Shown here: positions 1 through 8,394 of the stretch, piece after piece | How the letters are laid out: each line of letters begins with the position of its first letter | Position numbering within the stretch: position 1 is the stretch's first letter | Assembly (NCBI RefSeq): GCF_000478275.1 | Contig: NZ_ASJB01000086.1 | Span: 22,931-86,930 of the forward strand | Direction of reading: 5' to 3' | From: Amycolatopsis orientalis DSM 40040 = KCTC 9412 | GTDB taxonomy: Bacteria; Actinomycetota; Actinomycetes; Mycobacteriales; Pseudonocardiaceae | DNA length: 64,000 bases | Notes under the pieces: generated by a model | The model's input: only the letters and a program-made list of their open reading frames with translations | Databases searched by the model: none | What the model was told of the DNA's origin: nothing | Made by a program: the position numbers and the translations under genes

Positions 1-318
1 GGTCCGGACCTCTCGGAGGAGGCGGCCGTCGCCCTGCACGACGCGACGCGGGAAGCCCTGCGCAACACCCTGAAACACTCCGGGACGAGGCGGGCCGTCG
101 TCAGCGTCGAGGAGATCGGGGGCGGGATCTCCCTGACCGTGCGGGATCACGGCGCCGGTTTCGACGTCGGTGACCGGCGTCGTGGCTTCGGCCTCGAGAA
201 CTCGATCATCGCGCGGATGGCGGAGGTCGGTGGCTTCGCGCGGATCGAATCCAGCCCCGGGCTGGGGACGCGAGTGGTGCTCCTCGCGCCTTCAGTCCTG
301 AGTCTCCCCGTCGGGTGA
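1..318 (+). CDS. Sensor histidine kinase, C-terminal ATPase part (5' end outside window)
   Basis: The first frame is open from base 1 to a TGA at 316-318. It encodes the end of a GHKL/HATPase_c domain: an N box (EALRNTLKHS), a G1 box (DHGAGFD), GFGLEN and a closing GLGTRV. This arrangement is typical of NarL/DesK-type two-component kinases, which autophosphorylate on a histidine lying upstream of the window. The last residues overlap the 3' end of the convergent histidine phosphatase gene by 27 bp. The sensed signal and the partner regulator cannot be seen. The family call is firm, the subgroup less so. Confidence 0.85.
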   Translation, partial: GPDLSEEAAVALHDATREALRNTLKHSGTRRAVVSVEEIGGGISLTVRDHGAGFDVGDRRRGFGLENSIIARMAEVGGFARIESSPGLGTRVVLLAPSVLSLPVG

Positions 319-930
319 GTCCCGCCACTGGCGGAACGGGCGGTCCAGCGTCCACTTGTCGCCTTCGCGCTCTACGACGCGGTATTCACAGGTCGTCGGA
401 TTGGACAGGGACTCGAACAGCTCGATGCTCCAGCCGAAGAGACGGCGGCACAGCAACCGGATGGTGAGGCCGTGTGAGACGACCAGGACGGTTTCGGGGT
501 GATCTTCGCCGCACGCCGCCAGCTCACTGAGGAACGCCGCGACCCGGTCGTCGACGTCCGCCCCGGACTCGCCGAAAGGGAGCCGGTAGAAGAAGTGCCC
601 GAACTCGTGACGGCGCTGCTTCTGGACCTCCTGCTCCAGCGGATCCTGGAGGTTGCCCCAGTCCTGTTCCCGCAGTCTCGGCTCCGGCACGACCCGCTCG
701 CAGGCGTCCCGGATGTCCAGTAGCCGCAACGTTTCCCGCGTCCGCAGATACGGGCTGACGTAGACCGCCGCCCGCTGCCCGCCGAGGAGTTCCCGGATAC
801 CCGGGCCCGCCAGCTTCGCCTGCTCACGGCCGATATCGGTGAGCGGCAGGGCATGATCGGGGATCCGCGTGTAGGCGAGTTCGTCGACGTTGCCGAGCGA
901 CTCGGCGTGCCTCAGCAGGATGATCCGCAC
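292..930 (-). CDS. Histidine phosphatase family protein (phosphoglycerate mutase-like)
   Basis: The 212-residue protein opens with the RHG-type motif LLRHAES, whose histidine is the phospho-acceptor. It carries the second catalytic histidine in VLVVSHGLTIRLL and an acidic EQDWGN segment, as in cofactor-dependent phosphoglycerate mutase-like phosphatases. The start is a GTG at 928-930; no longer in-frame start is credible. Many such actinobacterial proteins act on small phosphorylated metabolites rather than on phosphoglycerate, and the substrate is not evident. The gene converges on the kinase fragment and is divergent from the CtaG gene 42 bp away. Confidence 0.88.
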   Translation of the reverse strand: MRIILLRHAESLGNVDELAYTRIPDHALPLTDIGREQAKLAGPGIRELLGGQRAAVYVSPYLRTRETLRLLDIRDACERVVPEPRLREQDWGNLQDPLEQEVQKQRRHEFGHFFYRLPFGESGADVDDRVAAFLSELAACGEDHPETVLVVSHGLTIRLLCRRLFGWSIELFESLSNPTTCEYRVVEREGDKWTLDRPFRQWRDSPDGETQD

Positions 931-972
931 GCCGCCATCTTGCCCCTTGCGCGCCCGGCATACCCTCGTGAC

Positions 973-3000
973 GTGCCTTCAGACCCCGAGACGAAACCGG
1001 CCCCGTCCGCGCGGAAGGCCGGTGTCCTGCCGCTGGTGTCGATCGGTGCGCTGCTGGCCGCGGTGGTGGCCGTCGGCCTGGTCGCGCTGACCGGTGGCGC
1101 CGGTTACGTCATCGCGGGATTGCCGGATCCGGGGCTGGTGACGCGGTACGGCATCACCGTCGTCCGGGTGCTGGCCGAGGCGGCTTCGGTGCTGTGCGTG
1201 GGGTCGCTGCTGCTCGCCGCGTTCCTCGTCCCGCCGCAGAAGTCCGGCACGCTCGCGGCGGACGGCTACGCGGCCATCCGGGTCGCGGGCGTCGCCGCGT
1301 GGGTGTGGTTCTTCGCCGCCGCCGCGTCGATCTTCTTCTCCGCGGCCGACGGCGCGGGGCGCCCGTTCACCGAGGTGCTCTCGCCGCAGGTGCTGATCGA
1401 CCTCGTGGACGCCATCGAGCAGCCCAAGGCATGGCTGTTCACCGCGTTGATCGCGCTGCTGGTCGCGCTCGGCTGCCGTCTCGCGCTGACCTGGGGCTGG
1501 ACGACGGTGGTCTTCTTCCTCTCCGTCGGCGGCCTGGTCCCGGTGGCGGTCACCGGGCATTCCGCGAGCGGCGGCTCGCACGACATGGCGACCAACAGCC
1601 TGCTGTTCCACCTGGTCGCCGCCGCGCTGTGGGTCGGCGGACTGGTGGCGCTGCTCGCGCTCGGCTGGCGCCGCGGCGAGAACCTGACGCTCGCCGCGAC
1701 CCGGTTCTCCAAGCTGGCGCTGGTCTGCTGGATCGTGATGGCCGTCTCCGGCATCGTCAACGCGCTGGTGCGGATCAGGATCGCCGACCTGTTCACCACC
1801 GACTACGGCCTGCTCGTGCTCGCGAAGATCGTCGCGTTGCTGCTGCTCGGCGTCTTCGGGCACCAGCAACGGCAAAGGGGCGTCGCCGGGCTGGTGAACG
1901 GCGCGGGCGGCGGGCAGCTGCTGCGGCTCGCCGCGGTCGAGGTGCTGATCATGTTCGTCACGATCGGCATCGCCACCGGGCTCGCGAAGACCCCGCCGCC
2001 GCAGGAATCGTTCACCCAGCCGTCGACCACGGAACTGCTGATCGGCTACGACCTTTCCGGTCCGCCGACCGTCTTCCGGCTGCTCACGGACTGGCGGTTC
2101 GACCTCGTCTACGGCACCCTCGCGCTCGTGCTCGCCGGGCTGTACCTCGCCGGCGTGCGGCGGCTGCGGCGTCGCGGCGACACCTGGGCCACCGGCCGGA
2201 TCGTCGCCTGGCTCGCGGGCTGTTTCGTGCTGCTGATCGCGACGTCGTCCGGCATCGGGCGGTACGCGCCCGCGATGTTCAGCGTGCACATGGGCAACCA
2301 CATGCTGCTGTCCATGGTGGCGCCGGTGCTGTTCGTCCTCGGCGGGCCCGTGACGCTCGCCCTGCGCGCGCTGCCCGCGGCGGGCAAGGACGCCCCGCCC
2401 GGACCACGCGAATGGGTCCTCGCCTTCGTGCATTCGCCGCTTTCGCGGTTCCTGACGCATCCGATCGTGGCGCTGCTGCTGTTCGTCGGTTCCTTCTACG
2501 GCCTGTACTTCTCGGGCCTGTTCGACGCCGCGCTGAACTACCACTGGGCGCATCTGGCGATGAACGCGCACTTCCTGCTCGCCGGGTACGTCTTCTACTG
2601 GCCGGTGATCGGCGTCGACCCGGCGCCGCGCCGGATCCCGCATCTGGGGCGGCTGGGGATGATGTTCGCCGCCATGCCGTTCCACGCGTTCTTCGGTATC
2701 GCGCTGATGAGCATGCAGACCGTGCTCGGCCAGGACTTCTACCGTTCGCTGAAGCTGCCGTGGGTCACCGACCTGCTGACCGACCAGCGGCTCGGCGGCG
2801 GGATCGCGTGGGCGTCCGGGGAACTGCCGGTCCTGCTGGTGCTCGTCGCGCTGCTGGTGCAGTGGGCGCGGCAGGACGAGCGGGAGGCCCGCCGCCGGGA
2901 CCGGCGCGAGGACGCCTCGGGCGACGCGGATCTGAACGCCTACAACGCGATGCTGAAGAAACTCGCCGATCAGGGCCGGGGTCCGGGCTCCGGTTCTTGA
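973..3000 (+). CDS. CopD-CtaG fusion: copper resistance D / cytochrome c oxidase assembly protein
   Basis: This is a roughly 675-residue polytopic membrane protein. The N-terminal half resembles the CopD copper-transport domain (HSASGGSHDMATN, then several hydrophobic helices). The C-terminal half is a caa3_CtaG domain with histidine/methionine segments such as FSVHMGNHMLLSMVAP, HFLLAGYVFYWP and MPFHAFFGIALMS. Such fusions are common in actinobacteria and are linked to copper delivery to haem-copper oxidases. The frame stays open upstream to 853, but that would run into the phosphatase gene. GTG 973 lies just before the first hydrophobic segment and is preferred. A large perfect palindrome begins 7 bp after the stop. 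Confidence 0.88.
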   Translation: MPSDPETKPAPSARKAGVLPLVSIGALLAAVVAVGLVALTGGAGYVIAGLPDPGLVTRYGITVVRVLAEAASVLCVGSLLLAAFLVPPQKSGTLAADGYAAIRVAGVAAWVWFFAAAASIFFSAADGAGRPFTEVLSPQVLIDLVDAIEQPKAWLFTALIALLVALGCRLALTWGWTTVVFFLSVGGLVPVAVTGHSASGGSHDMATNSLLFHLVAAALWVGGLVALLALGWRRGENLTLAATRFSKLALVCWIVMAVSGIVNALVRIRIADLFTTDYGLLVLAKIVALLLLGVFGHQQRQRGVAGLVNGAGGGQLLRLAAVEVLIMFVTIGIATGLAKTPPPQESFTQPSTTELLIGYDLSGPPTVFRLLTDWRFDLVYGTLALVLAGLYLAGVRRLRRRGDTWATGRIVAWLAGCFVLLIATSSGIGRYAPAMFSVHMGNHMLLSMVAPVLFVLGGPVTLALRALPAAGKDAPPGPREWVLAFVHSPLSRFLTHPIVALLLFVGSFYGLYFSGLFDAALNYHWAHLAMNAHFLLAGYVFYWPVIGVDPAPRRIPHLGRLGMMFAAMPFHAFFGIALMSMQTVLGQDFYRSLKLPWVTDLLTDQRLGGGIAWASGELPVLLVLVALLVQWARQDEREARRRDRREDASGDADLNAYNAMLKKLADQGRGPGSGS

Positions 3001-3007
3001 CCGTCTT

Positions 3008-3069
3008 GGTCGCCTCTCGTGAGTGGTAATGACGGTTCTAACCGTCATTACCACTCACGAGAGGCGACC
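3008..3069. repeat. Perfect 30-bp inverted repeat, family P1 (probable terminator)
   Basis: Arms 3008-3037 and 3040-3069 are exact reverse complements separated by only CT. The core, CGTGAGTGGTAATGACGGTT, recurs at 28935-28978 and 43395-43440, and a variant lies at 29138-29185. It sits directly behind the CtaG gene and before the ssb promoter region. There is no T-tract, so it would be a factor-independent hairpin of the actinobacterial type, or a repeat element of unknown function. Confidence 0.85.
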
Positions 3070-3118
3070 GTGCTGGCTTTACCACATCCTCGTGTCCGCG
3101 CGGCTTTTTCGCGCCGAG

Positions 3119-3157
3119 TTGTCCACAGGTAGCCCCCATCGCCCGGAGTTGTCCACA
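3119..3157 (+). promoter_or_regulatory. Two DnaA-box-like sites (TTGTCCACA) upstream of the ssb paralogue
   Basis: TTGTCCACA occurs at 3119-3127 and again at 3149-3157, in the same orientation and 30 bp (about three helical turns) apart. Both sit in the longer shared string GAGTTGTCCACAG. This 9-mer is the established high-GC actinobacterial DnaA box. The sites lie 96 to 134 bp before the start of a single-strand DNA-binding protein gene. DnaA control or titration is inferred. No other DnaN/DnaA-type origin genes are in the window, so this is not called an origin. Confidence 0.6.
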
Positions 3158-3252
3158 GATCCGGTTCTCGCCCGTTTCCGGCCCTTGCCCCGAGGCAGTC
3201 TGGTGATCGAGGGAAACACCGGGAACGGCCCGGACCAAGGAGAAAGGCGAGT

Positions 3253-3711
3253 GTGATGGCGATGGGCGAGACGTGGGTGACCATGATCGGCAACCTGACC
3301 AGTGAACCGGTCCACCACCCGGAGCGGGTGCACGGGCACGACGTCGTGTCGTTCGGCTTGCGGAGCGTCGAACGCCGGTACGACAAGGAACGAGGGGAGT
3401 GGGGCGAGGGGCGGCAGCTGGCGGTCAAGGTCACCTGCTGGCGGAAGCTTGCGATGGCCGCCTTTTCCTGCCTCAGCAAGGGGGATCCGGTGATCGTGGC
3501 CGGACGGCTGCGGGGCGCCGAGACCGCGGAGGAGATCCCGGCACCTCTCGGTCTACCTGAGCTTGAGGCCTTCTCGATCGGGCCCAACCTCGCGCGTTGT
3601 TCGGTGGAGATCCGGCGGCTCGGACGTGATCGGCCCAGGGCGATCCCGCTGGCGCCGCCGCCCGCGGGGAATCCCATGGTCACCGCGCTGGAGGAGGCAT
3701 CCGTGGGCTGA
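3253..3711 (+). CDS. Single-stranded DNA-binding protein (SSB paralogue)
   Basis: This 152-residue OB-fold SSB-like protein shows an N-terminal strand pattern (WVTMIGNLTSEP), the typical RRYDKERGEW...VKVTCW segment, and KGDPVIVAGRLR. It lacks the long Gly-rich tail and acidic DDDIPF tip of the replicative SSB. It therefore fits the second actinobacterial SSB (compare Rv2478c) rather than the main one. An AAGGAGAAAGG ribosome-binding site at 3237-3247 precedes a GTG at 3253; ATG 3256 and ATG 3262 are alternative starts. The next gene is ettA in the same direction, an order also known in mycobacteria. Confidence 0.87.
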   Translation: MMAMGETWVTMIGNLTSEPVHHPERVHGHDVVSFGLRSVERRYDKERGEWGEGRQLAVKVTCWRKLAMAAFSCLSKGDPVIVAGRLRGAETAEEIPAPLGLPELEAFSIGPNLARCSVEIRRLGRDRPRAIPLAPPPAGNPMVTALEEASVG

Positions 3712-3807
3712 GGATCCCGATGCTCCTCAGTGATGTGAGGCTGACTGTCGGTAGTTCCGTGGTGACCGCCGTCAAGGTCTCGATCGGCTCGCTCTACGAT
3801 CGCTTGT

Positions 3808-5484
3808 ATGGCCGAGTTCATCTACACCATGAAGAAGGTGCGCAAGACCGTCGGGGACAAGGTCATCCTCGACGACGTCAGCACCGCGTTCTACCCCGGC
3901 GCCAAGATCGGCGTGGTGGGGCCGAACGGCGCGGGTAAGTCCACCGTTCTGAAGATCATGGCGGGGATCGAGCAGGCCAGCAACGGCGAAGCCTTCCTCC
4001 AGCCTGGCGCCAGCGTCGGCATCCTCATGCAGGAGCCGGAGCTCAACGAGGAAAAGACCGTCCGCGAGAACGTCGAGGAGGGGCTGGGCGACATCAAGGT
4101 CAAGCTCAACCGCTTCAACGAGGTCGCCGAACTCATGGCGACCGACTACAGCGACGAGCTGATGGAGGAGATGGGCAAGCTCCAGGAGGACCTCGACCAC
4201 GCCGACGCGTGGGAGATCGACTCCGCGGTGGAGCAGGCGATGGACGCCCTGCGCTGCCCGCCGCCGGACGAGCCGGTCACCCACCTCTCCGGTGGTGAGC
4301 GCCGCCGGGTCGCGTTGTGCAAGCTGCTCCTGTCCGCGCCCGACCTGCTGCTCCTCGACGAGCCCACCAACCATCTGGACGCCGAAAGCGTGCTGTGGCT
4401 GGAGCAGTTCCTCGCGAACTACGCCGGCGCCGTCCTCGCCGTCACCCACGACCGGTACTTCCTGGACAACGTCGCCGAGTGGATCATGGAGCTCGACCGC
4501 GGCCGCGTCGTCGGCTACGAGGGCAACTACTCGACGTACCTGGAGAAGAAGCGCGAGCGCCTCGAAGTCCAGGGCAAGAAGGACGCCAAGCTCGCCAAGC
4601 GGCTCAAGTCCGAACTCGAATGGGTCCGGTCCAACGCCAAGGCGCGCCAGACCAAGTCGCGGTCCCGGCTCGACCGCTACGAGGAGATGGCCGCGGAGGC
4701 GGACAAGCACCGCAAGCTCGACTTCGAAGAGATCCAGATCCCGCCGGGGCCCCGGCTGGGCAGCGTGGTCGTCGAGGTCGAGAAGCTGCGCAAGGGCTTC
4801 GACGACCGTGTGCTGATCGACGGGCTGTCGTTCGACCTGCCGCGCAACGGCATCGTCGGCGTGATCGGGCCGAACGGTGTCGGTAAGACGACCTTGTTCA
4901 AGACGATCGTCGGGCTCGAAGAGCCGGACGCGGGCCAGGTCAAGATCGGCGAGACGGTCAAACTGTCCTATGTGGACCAGAACCGCGGCGGGATCGACCC
5001 GAAGAAGACGGTATGGGAGGTGGTTTCGGACAAGCTGGACTACATCCACGTCGGGCAGACCGAAATGCCCTCGCGTGCCTACGTCAGCGCGTTCGGTTTC
5101 AAGGGCCCGGACCAGCAGAAGCCGGCGGGCGTGCTCTCCGGTGGTGAGCGCAACCGGTTGAACCTGGCGCTGACCCTCAAACAGGGCGGGAACCTGATCC
5201 TGCTCGACGAGCCGACGAACGACCTGGACGTCGAGACCCTGGGCTCGCTGGAGAACGCCCTCGAGCAGTTCCCCGGCTGCGCCGTGGTCATCTCGCACGA
5301 CCGGTGGTTCCTCGACCGGGTCGCGACGCACATCCTCGCCTGGGAAGGCACCGACGAGAACCCCTCGCAATGGTTCTGGTTCGAAGGTAACTTCGAGGGC
5401 TACGAGAAGAACAAGGTCGAGCGCCTCGGTGCCGAGGCGGCTCGTCCGCACCGCGTCACCCATCGCAAGCTGACCCGCGACTGA
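3808..5484 (+). CDS. ettA: Energy-dependent translational throttle protein EttA (ABC-F ATPase)
   Basis: The 558-residue protein has two ABC ATPase domains and no membrane segment. Walker A motifs read GPNGAGKST and GPNGVGKTT, signature motifs LSGGERRRVALCK and LSGGERNRLNLAL, and Walker B LLLLDEPTNHLD and LILLDEPTNDLD. The linker (GKKDAKLAKRLKSELEWVRS, then KARQTKSRSRL) is the P-site tRNA interaction motif region typical of EttA. The length matches the family (about 555). EttA binds the ribosomal E site and gates the first elongation steps according to ADP/ATP ratio. It starts at ATG 3808 and continues the ssb-ettA-gdh synteny block. Confidence 0.97.
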   Translation: MAEFIYTMKKVRKTVGDKVILDDVSTAFYPGAKIGVVGPNGAGKSTVLKIMAGIEQASNGEAFLQPGASVGILMQEPELNEEKTVRENVEEGLGDIKVKLNRFNEVAELMATDYSDELMEEMGKLQEDLDHADAWEIDSAVEQAMDALRCPPPDEPVTHLSGGERRRVALCKLLLSAPDLLLLDEPTNHLDAESVLWLEQFLANYAGAVLAVTHDRYFLDNVAEWIMELDRGRVVGYEGNYSTYLEKKRERLEVQGKKDAKLAKRLKSELEWVRSNAKARQTKSRSRLDRYEEMAAEADKHRKLDFEEIQIPPGPRLGSVVVEVEKLRKGFDDRVLIDGLSFDLPRNGIVGVIGPNGVGKTTLFKTIVGLEEPDAGQVKIGETVKLSYVDQNRGGIDPKKTVWEVVSDKLDYIHVGQTEMPSRAYVSAFGFKGPDQQKPAGVLSGGERNRLNLALTLKQGGNLILLDEPTNDLDVETLGSLENALEQFPGCAVVISHDRWFLDRVATHILAWEGTDENPSQWFWFEGNFEGYEKNKVERLGAEAARPHRVTHRKLTRD

Positions 5485-5500
5485 GGGCCGGGGGTTCCCC

Positions 5501-8050
5501 GTGGAAGCCAGCAAGCGCCAACGGCCGGGCCCGCCCACCACCATGGTGGGTGGGCGGACGGCTGCCACCGGGGGAACCTTGTCCGCTGTCGGCAGGCTGA
5601 TCGAACGAGCGGACGCCCTGCACCTGAGGGCGCCCGAACTCGCGCTGGTCCTCGGGGAGCGCGCGGCCGCGCTCGCCGAGGCGGCCGGTGCCGACGAGCA
5701 GTGGATCCGCGCGGAGAGCCTGGTGGTGACCGCACGGGTCCGGCTCGGTGGCCGTCCCCGGACGGTCGGCCGGGCGGTGGCCGCCCTGCGTGCCGCCGAA
5801 CACGCGGGCTACGGCGACATCGCCGCCCGGTTGAGGATCGACCTCGCGGTCTGCGCGCGCAGCGTCGGCATCCCGTTGACGGGGCTGGCCGCGCTGCGTC
5901 CGCTGCTGGCGGATCCGGCGGTCTCGCCGGTGCACCGGGCCGAGGCGCTGTGCCATCTCGTGGGCTGCCTGGCGCAGTTCGGCCGGAAGGCGGAACTGGA
6001 CAGGGTGCTCGCCGAGGCCGACAAACTCGTCGTCGGCGACGGCTCGATGACGGCGGATTCCCAGCTGCTGGTCCGGGCGTTGCTGCGGGTCGGGGTGTCG
6101 GCGCACCGTCGACGGCACGGCGATCTGACGGCGGCGGCCGACGCCGCGCGGACCGGGCTGGGCATGCTCGAAAAGCTCGGGAACCCCGAAGACGACGGCG
6201 GTCTCGTCCGGATCCGGCTGATCCTGCAACTCGTCTGCACGTTGCTCGACCGCGGTGCCACGGAGATGGCGCTGGAGGTCGCGCAGCCGGTCCTCGACGC
6301 GCCCGTCCGGGCCGCCGGGATCTCGCCCGCCGCGTGGCTGCGGCTGGCGGTGGCCACCCGTGTCCTGCTGCCCGCGGGATCCGGCGAAGCCGCGGGCATG
6401 CTCGTGCGCGAAGCGGTCGCCGGGACCGAAGACCACGGCCTGCACGCCGTCACGGCCCGGTTGTGGCTGGAACTCGCGCAGATCGAGGAACGGCTCGGCC
6501 GTCCCGAGGAGGCCATCGGCTGCCTGCACCGTTCGCGGGCCGCAGAGCACCTGCACGCCCGTGCGCGACGGCAGGCGTGCAATGTCCTGCTCGGCGAGTT
6601 CGGCGCGGCCGAGAACACCGCGGTCGACCTCGACGACGTCCTGCGGGCCGTCGCCACGCGATCGTCCGCCACCACCGCACCCGCGCCGGCGCCGGCCGAG
6701 GTGACCGCGTTGATGGCGCCGATCGACGTGACGCCGCCGAAGCGGGCGGCCGCCGAGCCGCCGGTCCGGCGGGAACCGCCGCGGCCCGCACGGCAGAGCA
6801 GGCAGGCGGAGCCCGCGCCGGTGCGGAACACACCCGCCGAGCCGCCGCGTCCTGCCGAGCCGCCGCGTCCCGTCGTGCCCGAGCCGCCGGCGGAGCCTCC
6901 CGTCGTGGAGAAGAAGACCGAAGCGCCGGTGCTGAAGCCGCCGTCCCGTCCGGACCCCGCTCGGGAAGCCGCGGCGTCCGACAGCGACTGGCGCCGCCGG
7001 GTACCGAAGAAATCCCCGGAACCCAAGCCGTCGATCAGGTTCGAACCCAAGGCCGAACCCGCCGCGCCGAAGCTGATGCCGCCGCCGAAACCCGCACCGC
7101 GACCGGAGCCGGAGCCCTCTCGGCGCGCTCGTCCGGAGGCGCCCGCGGCACGCGAGCGTGCCGTCCCGTCCACTTCCGACTCGACTTCCGACGCTATGGC
7201 CGGGCGGCACGAAACCCCGGCCCCGGCCGCACGGCGCCGTGTCGAGGAACCCGTGCGGTACGAGGAACCGATGCCGCCGCCCGTCCCGGAACCTTTGGTC
7301 CCGGAACTGCTTCTGGCCCCCGAGCCCGCCGCCGAACCCCGGCCGCGGATCGCGGAGACGGAAACGCCGCGTCCGCCGGGGACCGCCGCCCCGTTGTGGG
7401 AGAGCGACGAATGGGCGGCCGAGGAACGCGCCCGCCGGTCCACCGCCCCCGTTTCCCGCACCACCAGGCACGACGCCGAACACGGTTCCGTGGCGGCGAA
7501 ATCGGTGCTGGACCGGCTCGGGATCTCGAGCACCGGCGGACACGGCGGTGGCCGCCGTCGCGCGGACTCCGCCACGGATACCGGACATCCCGACCCTTCC
7601 GCCGAGCACCACGCCGAAGCCGGGTACTCCCGCCGGGAGCAGGCGCCGGTGGAGTACTCCGAGCCCGCCGTCCCGCTGGCGCCACCGCCCCGGGAAGACC
7701 CGGCGCCGTCGTACGGCGCCGATTTCCAGGACAAACCCCAGCAGAGTGCCACGGACGAGGTCGTGGATCCGTGGCTGCCGCGGTTGCGGATGCCGCCCGC
7801 GCTCGACCCGCTGACCGACACCGGTTCCTGGCGGCCGATCACGCCGTTCCCGGAGAGCTACGCCCGCGCGATCGCGGAGGACGAGCCGCCGCCGGACGCC
7901 GGTCTCGCCGACCTGCTCGCCCGCGCCCTCGCCGAGCACCAGGCGGGCACCGCGAGCGCCGCCGCGCTCGTGAAACAACTCGGTTCCCAGGACTCGGGAA
8001 AGCGTCCGGTCAACGGCCGCGACCGCCACCGCGCCAACGGGAGCGACTGA
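5501..8050 (+). CDS. Large hypothetical protein: TPR-like helical N-terminus, Pro-rich disordered C-terminus
   Basis: This 849-residue protein was not recognised. Residues about 25-385 are Ala/Leu/Arg-rich helix pairs of TPR-like spacing (for example LGMLEKLGNPEDDGGLVRIR, EERLGRPEEAIGCLHRSRAAE). Residues about 390-770 are a low-complexity Pro/Glu/Arg/Ala region (repeated PPRPAEPPRP-like strings, PEPKPSIRFEPK). The end is a compact segment with DPWLPRLRMPPALDPLTDTG and a short helical tail (LADLLARALAEHQAGTASAA). It starts at GTG 5501, 16 bp after ettA, with no strong ribosome-binding site; ATG 5543 is possible. Position between ettA and gdh suggests cotranscription with ettA. A scaffold role is a guess from architecture only. 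Confidence 0.8.
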   Translation: MEASKRQRPGPPTTMVGGRTAATGGTLSAVGRLIERADALHLRAPELALVLGERAAALAEAAGADEQWIRAESLVVTARVRLGGRPRTVGRAVAALRAAEHAGYGDIAARLRIDLAVCARSVGIPLTGLAALRPLLADPAVSPVHRAEALCHLVGCLAQFGRKAELDRVLAEADKLVVGDGSMTADSQLLVRALLRVGVSAHRRRHGDLTAAADAARTGLGMLEKLGNPEDDGGLVRIRLILQLVCTLLDRGATEMALEVAQPVLDAPVRAAGISPAAWLRLAVATRVLLPAGSGEAAGMLVREAVAGTEDHGLHAVTARLWLELAQIEERLGRPEEAIGCLHRSRAAEHLHARARRQACNVLLGEFGAAENTAVDLDDVLRAVATRSSATTAPAPAPAEVTALMAPIDVTPPKRAAAEPPVRREPPRPARQSRQAEPAPVRNTPAEPPRPAEPPRPVVPEPPAEPPVVEKKTEAPVLKPPSRPDPAREAAASDSDWRRRVPKKSPEPKPSIRFEPKAEPAAPKLMPPPKPAPRPEPEPSRRARPEAPAARERAVPSTSDSTSDAMAGRHETPAPAARRRVEEPVRYEEPMPPPVPEPLVPELLLAPEPAAEPRPRIAETETPRPPGTAAPLWESDEWAAEERARRSTAPVSRTTRHDAEHGSVAAKSVLDRLGISSTGGHGGGRRRADSATDTGHPDPSAEHHAEAGYSRREQAPVEYSEPAVPLAPPPREDPAPSYGADFQDKPQQSATDEVVDPWLPRLRMPPALDPLTDTGSWRPITPFPESYARAIAEDEPPPDAGLADLLARALAEHQAGTASAAALVKQLGSQDSGKRPVNGRDRHRANGSD

Positions 8051-8394
8051 CCCGGCGATAGCAAAGGTCCCTTGCTCCACCTCGGTCGGAGCAGCGCAGG
8101 ACTGGAACGATTCAGTCGACCGGGTGAGGCTCGCCGTCCTCCCCCTGAACGGGAATGGGCGCTGGTCACCCCCGGTGCGGCGGGGTGCGCGAAGGTCCGG
8201 ACAGACCGCCTATGTGACCGGCCGGTAGCTGAACCGATCACGGCGATTCCGCTATCTGAGCAGGGAAATCTTCGACGGACGGGAATGACCCGGCCTTGTG
8301 GAGGCGTCAGTCCGGAGCTGTAGGTTGGGGTCTGGGCCGGGACAATGTCGTGCCGGTCGCGGTGTCAATCTCGCACAGTGGAGAGTTGCCTCAA
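8051..8394 (+). promoter_or_regulatory. Gene-free leader of gdh with a candidate promoter
   Basis: This 344-bp stretch has no convincing gene. A short AGCAA...TTGCT inverted repeat lies just after the upstream stop. A candidate sigma-A-type promoter is TTGTGG at 8296-8301, a 19-bp spacer and TAGGTT at 8321-8326, which would give a leader of about 60 nt for gdh. The -10 is good and the -35 only fair, so the promoter call is tentative. Confidence 0.35.

Noticed and set aside
979..3054. 691-residue open frame on the - strand opposite the CtaG gene
   Set aside because: It is antisense to a clear membrane protein, is Arg/Gly/Gln-rich with no domain, and comes from high GC at third positions.
3065..3250. 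Replication origin at the paired DnaA boxes
   Set aside because: Only two boxes, no AT-rich unwinding region and no dnaA, dnaN or parAB genes nearby.
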